Positions 55,063 through 62,839 of a stretch of 64,000 nt of DNA are shown here, in pieces; position 1 is the stretch's first letter; the number at the start of each line of letters is the position of its first letter. Position numbers and translations under genes: made by a program. The notes below the pieces were generated by a model. That model was not told where the DNA came from. It did no database searches and was given only the letters and a program-made list of their open reading frames with translations. Source of the stretch: Yoonia tamlensis (GTDB lineage Bacteria > Pseudomonadota > Alphaproteobacteria > Rhodobacterales > Rhodobacteraceae); the NCBI RefSeq assembly GCF_900115105.1, contig NZ_FOYP01000001.1, positions 1,142,097-1,206,096 on the forward strand, written 5' to 3'.

Positions 55063-55503
55063 ATGCCCACAGCTGGACGGCTTACCGGCGCTGTAATTTA
55101 CGCCCTTTTTGGTTGGTATATCGCGGGCATTGCGGTGCCCTATTTTCCGGAATCGCATGCGCCGGACTTTTTGATACCGGTCTGTGCCGGGCTTGGGGTT
55201 TTTTACGGCTGGCGGATCTGCGGCACAAACGCGGGCAAAGGCTATAATGCGGCCACAGGTCAGGGCCTGACCATGGCCTTTTTGTTTTCGGTCAGCATTC
55301 TTTATATCATCGGTTTCACACGGATGATCACGCGGGCGATGCGCATGGATTATGATGGTCCGGTCGAGGCGATTATGGCCTCGTTTACGGAAACATTTCG
55401 GGTGGCACTGTATTTTCTTGACGTCAGAATGATTGCTTCGGTTGTGATCGGCGCGGTGATTGGCGCATGGATCACCGAATTTGTCGCGCGGCGATATCCT
55501 TAA
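55063..55503 (+). CDS. trgA: TrgA-family tellurite resistance membrane protein
   Basis: 146 residues from the ATG at 55063, with AGGA eight bases upstream. Four predicted membrane helices: MPTAGRLTGAVIYALFGWYIAG, FLIPVCAGLGVFYGW, TMAFLFSVSILYIIGF and SVVIGAVIGAWITEFVA. The start PTAGRLTGA matches TrgA, known with TrgB from the Rhodobacter sphaeroides tellurite resistance locus. Mechanism unknown. trgB starts three bases after its stop. Confidence 0.85.
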   Translation: MPTAGRLTGAVIYALFGWYIAGIAVPYFPESHAPDFLIPVCAGLGVFYGWRICGTNAGKGYNAATGQGLTMAFLFSVSILYIIGFTRMITRAMRMDYDGPVEAIMASFTETFRVALYFLDVRMIASVVIGAVIGAWITEFVARRYP

Positions 55504-55506
55504 CCG

Positions 55507-56622
55507 ATGGATATATTTGTCTATGGCACGTTGATGTCTGCGCCGCTGTTTGCAGCGGTAGCCGGCGGAGAAAGCTGCAAATCAACCCAAGCAAACCTGC
55601 AGGGCTATGCCCGATATCGCATGGCCGAAAATGTGGTGCCGTTTATCGCGCCCGCACCAGACCAGCGGGTAGAAGGGTTTATCTATCATGCGGTTGATGC
55701 CGCACAGATCGCGCGGCTTGATCTTTATGAGCGCGCATTCGGCTATACGACCCAATCAGTTCGCGTGCAGACCGCGCAGGGCGCGATGTCGGCGACCTGC
55801 TACATGCCACCCGCGGGGATCGTTGCGGATGGCTGTGATTGGGCGCTTGCCGCATGGGAAGATACGCAGCTTGCACCCGCATTATTGGCCGCAGCAGAGA
55901 TTTTTGCGCATGATCCATTGCCCGACCCCGCAGCGCTGCGGCGCATGTGGCCGATGATTGAATCGCGCGCATGGGCCAAGCACCGCGCGACAGCGGCCCC
56001 CGCAACGCGTCGCCATAATCCTGAGCCCCAAGATATTGCGGTTACGGGCGCGCGCGCCCCGCGCGGCGGGTTCTTCCGGATGCAGGATTTCGATGTAAAC
56101 CACAAACGGTTCGATGGCGCGCGTTCCGCAAATCTGCACCGAGAGGTGTTTGTCGCCGTCGATGCGGCTTTGGTGCTGCCCTATGATCCGGTGCGCGACA
56201 GGGTGATTTTGGTCGAACAGATCCGCATGGGTCCGCTTATGCGCCAAGATCCGAATCCGTGGATGTTTGAACCCGTGGCAGGGATCGTCGATGCACGCGA
56301 AACACCCCGGCAAGCCGCCCACCGCGAAGCAAAAGAAGAGGCTGCGGTGACGCTTGACCACCTCGAGCCGATTGCAGAATTCTATGCGTCTCCGGGCGCT
56401 TCGACTGATTATTTTTACACCTATCTTGGTCTGTGTGATGTACCGCAGGCCGCCCCCTATCTGGGCGGACTGGCCAGCGAAGGCGAAGATATCCGCCTGC
56501 ACCCTATGGATTTTGACGCCGCACTTGCGCTTGTCGATAGTGGTGAAATTCAGGTTGGTCCGCTGATTTTGATGCTGCACTGGCTTGCACGTCACCGTGA
56601 CCGGCTGCGCGCGATGACTTGA
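55507..56622 (+). CDS. trgB: TrgB: gamma-glutamylcyclotransferase-like plus NUDIX fusion
   Basis: 371 residues with two domains. Residues 1-150 form a gamma-glutamylcyclotransferase-like (AIG2) domain starting MDIFVYGTLMSAPLF, with candidate acid E75 in DLYERAFGY. Residues 195-350 are an ADP-ribose pyrophosphatase-type NUDIX domain; the NUDIX box lies at 259-281 (GIVDARETPRQ...REAKEEAAV), with Ala at the usual Gly after EE. The pairing of a glutathione-cycle fold with an ADP-ribose hydrolase fold is characteristic of TrgB. Tellurite role by family. Confidence 0.88.
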   Translation: MDIFVYGTLMSAPLFAAVAGGESCKSTQANLQGYARYRMAENVVPFIAPAPDQRVEGFIYHAVDAAQIARLDLYERAFGYTTQSVRVQTAQGAMSATCYMPPAGIVADGCDWALAAWEDTQLAPALLAAAEIFAHDPLPDPAALRRMWPMIESRAWAKHRATAAPATRRHNPEPQDIAVTGARAPRGGFFRMQDFDVNHKRFDGARSANLHREVFVAVDAALVLPYDPVRDRVILVEQIRMGPLMRQDPNPWMFEPVAGIVDARETPRQAAHREAKEEAAVTLDHLEPIAEFYASPGASTDYFYTYLGLCDVPQAAPYLGGLASEGEDIRLHPMDFDAALALVDSGEIQVGPLILMLHWLARHRDRLRAMT

Positions 56623-56673
56623 GTTCATGCGTGCGCAGTTCTACACAGGGTAGATGAATTGAAAGGCGCCGCT

Positions 56674-57699
56674 ATGACCATCCGAAACGATCTCGCCCAT
56701 ACTATCGGCAATACGCCATTGATTAAGCTTCGCGCCGCCTCGGAGGCGACAGGCTGCACCATTTTGGGCAAGGCGGAATTCCTGAACCCCGGACAGTCGG
56801 TCAAGGATCGCGCAGCACTTTTTATGATCAAGGACGCGATTGCACGTGGCGATCTGAAACCGGGCGGCACCATTGTTGAAGGCACGGCCGGAAACACGGG
56901 CATCGGGCTTGCGCTTGTGGGTGCGTCGATGGGGTTCAAAACGGTGATCGTGATCCCCGAAACCCAAAGCCAAGAAAAGAAAGACATGCTGCGGCTTGCG
57001 GGCGCGCAATTGGTCGAAGTGCCTGCTGTACCTTACAAAAACCCTAACAACTATGTGCGCTATTCAGGGCGTTTGGCCGCAAAACTGGCGGCAACATTGC
57101 CGGGTGGCGCAATCTGGGCCAACCAGTTTGACAATGTCGCCAACCGCCAGTCGCATATTGAAACCACAGGCCCCGAGATTTGGGAACAGACCGCCGGTAA
57201 GGTCGACGGGTTTATCTGCGCGGCCGGATCAGGCGGGACCGTCGCGGGCGTTGGCATGGCGCTGCAGCCCAAGGGGGTCAAAGTCGGGCTGGCCGATCCC
57301 GAAGGGGCCGGATTGTTCAAACTTTATACCGGTAACGATAACCCCGGAAATTCCATCACCGAAGGCATCGGGCAGGGGCGGATTACCGCAAACCTTGAAG
57401 GGTTCACGCCAGATTTCACCTACCGCATTCCCGACGCCGAAGCCCTGCCGCTGGTGTTTGATCTTCTGCAAAACGAAGGTCTGTGCATGGGCGGATCAAC
57501 GGGCGTTAATATTGCGGGTGCAATGCGCATGGCGCGCGAAATGGGACCGGGTCATACGATTGTGACGGTGCTTTGTGATTATGGCACACGTTACCAATCC
57601 AAACTGTTCAACCCTGATTTCTTGCGCGAGAAAAACCTGCCTGTGCCGACGTGGCTGGATGCACGTGTTGATCTGCCTGCGGTGTTTGAAACGGCATGA
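56674..57699 (+). CDS. cysK: Cysteine synthase A (O-acetylserine sulfhydrylase)
   Basis: 341 residues from the ATG at 56674, with GAAAGG upstream. PLP enzyme making cysteine from O-acetylserine and sulfide; the PLP lysine is K44 (NPGQSVKDRAA), with EGTAGNTGIG and GSGGTVAGVG loops. In Rhodobacter cysK adjoins trgAB in the tellurite resistance locus, and the same order is kept here. The stop overlaps the mscS-type gene by four bases. It is slightly longer than the usual 310-320 residues. Confidence 0.95.
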   Translation: MTIRNDLAHTIGNTPLIKLRAASEATGCTILGKAEFLNPGQSVKDRAALFMIKDAIARGDLKPGGTIVEGTAGNTGIGLALVGASMGFKTVIVIPETQSQEKKDMLRLAGAQLVEVPAVPYKNPNNYVRYSGRLAAKLAATLPGGAIWANQFDNVANRQSHIETTGPEIWEQTAGKVDGFICAAGSGGTVAGVGMALQPKGVKVGLADPEGAGLFKLYTGNDNPGNSITEGIGQGRITANLEGFTPDFTYRIPDAEALPLVFDLLQNEGLCMGGSTGVNIAGAMRMAREMGPGHTIVTVLCDYGTRYQSKLFNPDFLREKNLPVPTWLDARVDLPAVFETA

Positions 57700-59987
57700 T
57701 CCAGCGCTTTGCCCTGCTCTTGTGCCTTGTTTGGCTTTGGCCAATTGGCGCTGCTGCGCAAGATGAAGAACACGCGCAGGACCTTGCGTGGGAATTGGTC
57801 GCGACACGTGCTGAAAATCTGGTGCAAAGCGGCGATGCGTCGCGCTTTGTCGTGCAGCAACTGCGCGCAGAGCTTGTCATATGGCGTGACCGGTTTCTTG
57901 AAAACACATCTGTCAACGCGGGGCGTCTTGCCACGGTGAATGCGCAGATTGCGGCGCTGGGTCCGGTGCCTGAAACCGGCGAAGAGGCGCAATCAATTGT
58001 GGATCGCCGTGCCGCGCTGGACCGCCAACGCCGCACATTGGATGCGCCGCGCAGGCTGGCAGAAGAAAGTTTTGCACGGGCCAACGGGTTGATCGGCGAA
58101 TTTGACGCCATTGTGCTGCAACAACAAACACAAGCACTGACCGAACGCAGCGCCACGCCGCTAAACCCGACCTATATCGGTCCGGCGCTTTTGGCGCTGT
58201 GGAATGTCGGTACGACGATCGTTGTGGAAACACGCGGCGGGTTTTCAGCGCAGATTGCCCAAGACGCGCTTTGGCCCAAAATACCGCGCGCTGCGGTCTA
58301 TCTGGTGATCGCTGTGGCGCTGATCGGGGCAGGGCGGCGGCGGATCACGCAGTGGCGCGCTGCTCTCTTGCAATCCAAGGGGCGGTTGATGCCTTTGTGG
58401 ATTTTCTTGCTGGCGATTGTGCAAATCCTTGTGCCCGTTGTCGGGCTGTTCTTGCTGACGCGCGGGCTGCAAACGCTTGGGGTGTTCGGGGTCATGGGTG
58501 AGGCCGTTGTAGACGCGATCCCGACCGCAGGGTTTGCCGTAGTATTTGCATGGTGGCTAAGCCGACAGATATTTCCACTTGGGCCACTGTGCGGGTTTTT
58601 GGGATATGCCGAGGACATGCGCGCCGCAGGGCGCCGCTATGCACTGGCGATTGCCTGGGTGCTGGCATTTTGGCTATTGCTGGACGCCGCGATGGCTGTG
58701 ATTGATGTCGCGCAACACGTTGTTGACGCGCTTGTCTTGCCGATTGTTGCTGTCTTGGGGGTGCTTTTGTGGGGGCTTGGCCACACGGTCATGCAAAAGC
58801 CGGTCGAAACCGAGGGTGCCCGTGGGTCATCGGCGCGTTTGCGCGGGGCTTTGGGCAAGATCTGTATCGCAATCGCCATTGTCGCGCCCTTGGCTTTGGC
58901 ATTGGGATACGGGGCAGGGCAAAACCTGATGCTGTCATGGCTCTACTCGCTGTGTACAATCGGTATGCTCTTGTTTTTGCAACGACTTGTGCTTGACCTC
59001 AGCGCGCCCGACAATCCGGAGACAGCCCAGCAAACCGGCCTTGTGGCGCTCGCGCCTATTGCGATCAATCTGGCGCTATTTGTCGCGGCAATACCTGTAC
59101 TGGCGCTAATTTGGGGCGCGCGTGTTGATGATCTGGCCGAGGTTTGGGCGCGTTTCCGCGAAGGTTTTGCCATTGGGGAGAGCCGGATTTCACCGACCGA
59201 TTTTCTGACATTCGCGATGGTTTTCGGGCTGGGTTATTTGCTGACGCGCACGGTTCAAGGCACATTGCGCAAGACAGTGCTGCCGCGCACGCGGCTTGAT
59301 CTGGGTGGACAGAACGCGGTTGTCGCAGGCTTTGGCTATGTCGGGATCATCCTTGCCGCGATCATTGCTATCACCAGTGCGGGGATTGATCTGTCGAACC
59401 TTGCAATTGTGGCCGGTGCGCTGTCGGTCGGGATCGGTTTTGGCCTGCAAAATATTGTTTCAAATTTTGTGTCGGGGATCATTTTGCTGATCGAACGCCC
59501 CGTTAGCGAAGGTGACTGGATCGAAGTGGGCGGGCAAATGGGCTATGTGCGCGCCATTTCCGTGCGCTCGACACGTATCGAGACATTCGACCGGACCGAT
59601 GTGATTGTACCAAACGCCGATCTGGTAAGCGGGCAGGTCACCAACTGGACGCGGGGTAATCTTGTGGGGCGGGTGATTGTGCCTGTGGGCGTGGCCTATG
59701 GGACGGATGTGAAAAAAGTGGCGCAAATCCTGCGCGAGATTGCCGAGGCGCATCCGCTTGTCCTGATGACACCGCCGCCGACAGTGCTGTTTGTCGGGTT
59801 CGGTGCGGATTCGCTTGATTTTGAAATTCGGGCGATCTTGCGCGATGTGAACTTTGTGATGCTGACAAAATCGGAAATGAATTTCGAAATTTCCCGCCGG
59901 TTTGCCGAAGAAGGTATCGAAATTCCATTTGCGCAACGCGATATCTGGCTGCGCAACCCCGAGGCCCTGCTTGGAGACAAGACATGA
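57696..59987 (+). CDS. Mechanosensitive ion channel of the MscS family with DUF3772
   Basis: 763 residues. A signal peptide (MIQRFALLLCLVWLWPIGAAA) and a periplasmic helical region (about 22-130) containing DUF3772. About ten membrane helices follow, then the MscS pore and beta domain from about residue 540: AIVAGALSVGIGFGLQNIVSNFVSG is the pore-lining segment with Gly/Ala packing. The C-terminal vestibule ends near NPEALLGDKT. It releases solutes on osmotic down-shock. Overlaps cysK and alaX by four bases each. Confidence 0.93.
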   Translation: MIQRFALLLCLVWLWPIGAAAQDEEHAQDLAWELVATRAENLVQSGDASRFVVQQLRAELVIWRDRFLENTSVNAGRLATVNAQIAALGPVPETGEEAQSIVDRRAALDRQRRTLDAPRRLAEESFARANGLIGEFDAIVLQQQTQALTERSATPLNPTYIGPALLALWNVGTTIVVETRGGFSAQIAQDALWPKIPRAAVYLVIAVALIGAGRRRITQWRAALLQSKGRLMPLWIFLLAIVQILVPVVGLFLLTRGLQTLGVFGVMGEAVVDAIPTAGFAVVFAWWLSRQIFPLGPLCGFLGYAEDMRAAGRRYALAIAWVLAFWLLLDAAMAVIDVAQHVVDALVLPIVAVLGVLLWGLGHTVMQKPVETEGARGSSARLRGALGKICIAIAIVAPLALALGYGAGQNLMLSWLYSLCTIGMLLFLQRLVLDLSAPDNPETAQQTGLVALAPIAINLALFVAAIPVLALIWGARVDDLAEVWARFREGFAIGESRISPTDFLTFAMVFGLGYLLTRTVQGTLRKTVLPRTRLDLGGQNAVVAGFGYVGIILAAIIAITSAGIDLSNLAIVAGALSVGIGFGLQNIVSNFVSGIILLIERPVSEGDWIEVGGQMGYVRAISVRSTRIETFDRTDVIVPNADLVSGQVTNWTRGNLVGRVIVPVGVAYGTDVKKVAQILREIAEAHPLVLMTPPPTVLFVGFGADSLDFEIRAILRDVNFVMLTKSEMNFEISRRFAEEGIEIPFAQRDIWLRNPEALLGDKT

Positions 59988-60700
59988 CCGATCTGCTTTT
60001 TCGTGATGACGCCTATTTGCGTGCAGCCAAGGGCAGGGTGGTTGATGTGACCTCGGAAGGGGGGATCGTGCTGGACCAAACGGTGTTTTACCCGACATCG
60101 GGCGGGCAGCCGGGCGATAGCGGCACGCTTGCATGGGACGGGGGCGCGATCGACATCGCCACAAGCGTCAAAGGTGCCGATGACACGGTTGTCTTGATCC
60201 CTGCAGAACCTGTGAAAATGCCTGCAAGGGGTGATGTGGTGACCCAGAATATCAACTGGGACCGTCGTTACCGGCTGATGCGCATGCATACGGCACTGCA
60301 TCTTTTGTCCGTGGTTATTCCGCTGCCCGTGTCGGGTGGTGCGATTGCAAGCGACAAGGGGCGGCTGGACTTCGACATGCCCGATGCCCCCGCCGATAAG
60401 GCCGCGCTCGAGAATGATTTGAACCGTTTGATTGCTTGCAACATGGATGTCAGCAGCGAATGGACCACCGAAGATGCGCTTGATGCGCAGCCCGATCTGG
60501 TCAAAACCATGTCCGTTCAGCCGCCGCGTGGTGGCGGAAAAATCCGTCTGGTACGGATAGGGGTTGGCAAGGAAACCGCAGATCTGCAACCATGTGGTGG
60601 CACCCATGTTGCGAATACCGTTGAAATCGGGCGCGTGCGATTGGGAAAAATCGAAAAAAAGGGTCGCCAGAACCGGCGGGTCTATCTGTATTTGGAGTAA
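59984..60700 (+). CDS. Stand-alone alanyl-tRNA editing protein AlaX
   Basis: 238 residues. It matches the editing domain of AlaRS: N-terminal beta barrel (VFYPTSGGQPGDSGTL), zinc ligands H102 and H106 (HTALH) and C204 and H208 (CGGTH). The size fits the medium AlaX type. It removes serine or glycine wrongly attached to tRNA-Ala, in trans. Coupled by ATGA to the mscS-type gene. The full-length alaS is at 2.9 kb. Confidence 0.92.
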   Translation: MTDLLFRDDAYLRAAKGRVVDVTSEGGIVLDQTVFYPTSGGQPGDSGTLAWDGGAIDIATSVKGADDTVVLIPAEPVKMPARGDVVTQNINWDRRYRLMRMHTALHLLSVVIPLPVSGGAIASDKGRLDFDMPDAPADKAALENDLNRLIACNMDVSSEWTTEDALDAQPDLVKTMSVQPPRGGGKIRLVRIGVGKETADLQPCGGTHVANTVEIGRVRLGKIEKKGRQNRRVYLYLE

Positions 60701-60703
60701 GCG

Positions 60704-61339
60704 ATGCTGCGTATTTGCCTTGTTGTTTTGTTGATCCTGTCAGGGAACGTGGCCGTCGCCGAGAATTTCGAAGGCTGCAACAAGGAACAGCGAAACACCG
60801 TTGAAACTGCATTTCGCAACGCCAAAGCGCTGACACTTTCCGCGGCGACTGCCGTGGGTGACACGCCCGAATATGAACGCTGGTTCGGGACCTATTCACC
60901 CCAAAACGCCGAAATCGTGCGCGCCAATCTCAAATCCATCGTGAGCGCCATTCGCGGCGGCAATGTTACCGCGCAATGTGATCCGACGGGGTTGGACGGC
61001 TGCGAAGGCGGCACCTATGCATGGGTCTATCCGAACGAACACTACGTGATGCACCTGTGCCCGCCGTTCTTTACCTTGCCGCCACTTACCGCCCTCCAGC
61101 CTGGTGCGCGGCGCAGCGACAACGGCACACGCGAAGGCACAATCGTGCACGAGCTGTCACATTTTGTCAGGGTGGCTGATACCGATGATCATTGCTATTC
61201 ACGCAGCGGATGTACGGAAATGGCGGAATATGACATCCGCCGTGCAATCGATAATGCCGATAGTTATCAGTATTTTACCGAAGATACGACCTATTACGCG
61301 CGACAATTGGTGCCAGGCAAGCCAAGCAGCAATAACTAG
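60704..61339 (+). CDS. M35 (aspzincin) family metallopeptidase
   Basis: 211 residues. A signal peptide (MLRICLVVLLILSGNVAVA) directs export. Zinc ligands H149 and H153 with catalytic E150 (VHELSHF) and third ligand D162 in DTDDHCYS, the aspzincin GTxDxxYG motif in altered form. NADSYQYF near the end is typical of M35. Disulfide candidates C25, C92, C100, C119, C164 and C170. Fungal deuterolysins are the best known members; the bacterial role is unclear. Four bases after alaX, so last in the trg-cysK operon. Its stop overlaps that of the convergent AI-2E gene. Confidence 0.88.
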   Translation: MLRICLVVLLILSGNVAVAENFEGCNKEQRNTVETAFRNAKALTLSAATAVGDTPEYERWFGTYSPQNAEIVRANLKSIVSAIRGGNVTAQCDPTGLDGCEGGTYAWVYPNEHYVMHLCPPFFTLPPLTALQPGARRSDNGTREGTIVHELSHFVRVADTDDHCYSRSGCTEMAEYDIRRAIDNADSYQYFTEDTTYYARQLVPGKPSSNN

Positions 61340-62472
61340 CGCCGTTCGTTGCCGAAAAGGTCATGCTCAATCGGCTGGTCCAGCATTTGTTCTGTTTCAG
61401 GCAACCCTTCGCGCGATAGCAAAATCGCAAGCGGCCGCAGACCCGGCACATAGCTGCAAACGACCAGCAGCATCACCATGATCGGCACTGATAGAAACAT
61501 GCCCGGCACGCCCCATACCGCGCCCCAAAAGGCAAGTGACAGGATAATCCCGAACGACGACAGCCGCAACGCGCGCCCCATCAGCATCGGGTCGATGATA
61601 CTGCCGTTCACAAACTGAATGATCGCCGAAATCACGAAAATAGCCAGTGTGATATGGGCTTCGCCAATTTGCACATGGGTAATCAGAGCAATCAGAAATG
61701 TTGCGACAATGGATCCGATATTGGGAATGAAATTCAGAACAAAGGTCAAAATCCCGATCGAGGTTGCCAGCTCAAGCCCGAATGCTTTGGCCAGCAAGAA
61801 CACCAGCGCGCCGGTAAAGGCGCTGATGACTGTTTTGACCAAAAGATAATAGTTCACACGGTGAATGATCGACGCGATGATCTTGCCAACGCGGGCGGCC
61901 TGGGCTTCGTTGCCGACAAAGTTGATCAGTTTGGTTTCGAACCAGATCCGTTCGGCAAACAGAAATCCTACAAAAAGAATAACTAAAACAGTGGCTTGCA
62001 TGATATTGCTGGCCTGACCTGCGGCGGATCGCAAATAGCTTGACACATTCGCCGATCGCAGTGCATTCAACACGGCCATTTCGCTGTCTTCCCCCATCCA
62101 CGCAAAAAGCGACGCAATCGCCGAAGGCGCGCGTTCGGTATAGGACAGGGTTGTGACCAGCACCGTGTTGACCTCTGCCAGCAGTACCGAGGTCAGCATC
62201 AACAGCGCCGCCGCGATCAGAACCATCGCCACCAGACTGGCCAGCGCGTTAGGGATACGGAACCGCCCGATACGTTGCCGCGCGATAAAACTGATGACAT
62301 CACTGGTCAGGCTGAACAGGATAATCGCGGTTGCCAAAGTGATCAGGATAAACCGCGCCTGCACCAACAAAAACAGGACCACCGCAAAGGCAATGATGAT
62401 CAGCGCACCGGTTTGCAGCCGGTTTGTATCACGTCTTGTGCTGTCATCTTGCGGCGGGTGGTCATAGGGCAT
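61336..62472 (-). CDS. AI-2E family transporter (PerM/YdiK-like)
   Basis: 378 residues from the ATG at 62472; a GTG at 62484 is in frame. Seven or eight membrane helices; GALVFLLAKAFGLELATSIGILTFVLNFIPNIGSIVATFLIAL is the family core. The name comes from TqsA, but many members have other functions, such as sodium/proton exchange, so a quorum-signal role should not be assumed. It is convergent with the M35 gene, with overlapping stops. Confidence 0.9.
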   Translation of the reverse strand: MPYDHPPQDDSTRRDTNRLQTGALIIIAFAVVLFLLVQARFILITLATAIILFSLTSDVISFIARQRIGRFRIPNALASLVAMVLIAAALLMLTSVLLAEVNTVLVTTLSYTERAPSAIASLFAWMGEDSEMAVLNALRSANVSSYLRSAAGQASNIMQATVLVILFVGFLFAERIWFETKLINFVGNEAQAARVGKIIASIIHRVNYYLLVKTVISAFTGALVFLLAKAFGLELATSIGILTFVLNFIPNIGSIVATFLIALITHVQIGEAHITLAIFVISAIIQFVNGSIIDPMLMGRALRLSSFGIILSLAFWGAVWGVPGMFLSVPIMVMLLVVCSYVPGLRPLAILLSREGLPETEQMLDQPIEHDLFGNERR

Positions 62473-62599
62473 TGTTGGTTTCACAGTTCGGTTTCGTCAA
62501 ACCATCATAAGGCGTTCAACGCGGTGGCGTAAACACTCCCAAAAACATAACTATTGGCCCTTGCAAAGGGGGGGCGTATGGGGCTAAACCGCGCACCAT

Positions 62600-62689
62600 G
62601 GACAGGTGGCCGAGTGGTCGAAGGCGCACGCCTGGAAAGTGTGTAGGCGGGAGACCGTCTCCAGGGTTCGAATCCCTGTCTGTCCGCCA
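62600..62689 (+). tRNA. tRNA-Ser (GGA)
   Basis: 90 bases with encoded CCA. Acceptor GGACAGG with TCTGTCC, D-arm GGCCGAGTGGTCGAAGGC, anticodon loop CTGGAAA (anticodon GGA at 62634-62636), long class II variable arm, T-loop TTCGAAT and discriminator G. A tyrosine integrase gene begins 150 bases downstream, so the 3' half is the likely attachment site. Confidence 0.97.
62640..62689 (+). mobile_element. Left attachment site (attL) of an integrated element, inferred
   Basis: The tRNA-Ser 3' end is followed by an integrase reading away from it, the usual layout of genomic islands that use a tRNA 3' end as attB. The exact core and its right-hand copy (attR) lie outside the window and cannot be defined. 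Sequence from 62690 onward is less GC-rich than the flanking chromosome. Confidence 0.5.
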
Positions 62690-62839
62690 CCATACCTTTT
62701 TGTTTGATTTGAATGGGTCGCATTGGGCGGCCTTTTTCCTTTGTTTATATGGATATTGGGCACAGCTTGCTTTGTCTTGAGTTTCTTTCGATGACATCTA
62801 TATTCGTTTCCTGAGTGGTATAGATTGTGGTATCGTAGA

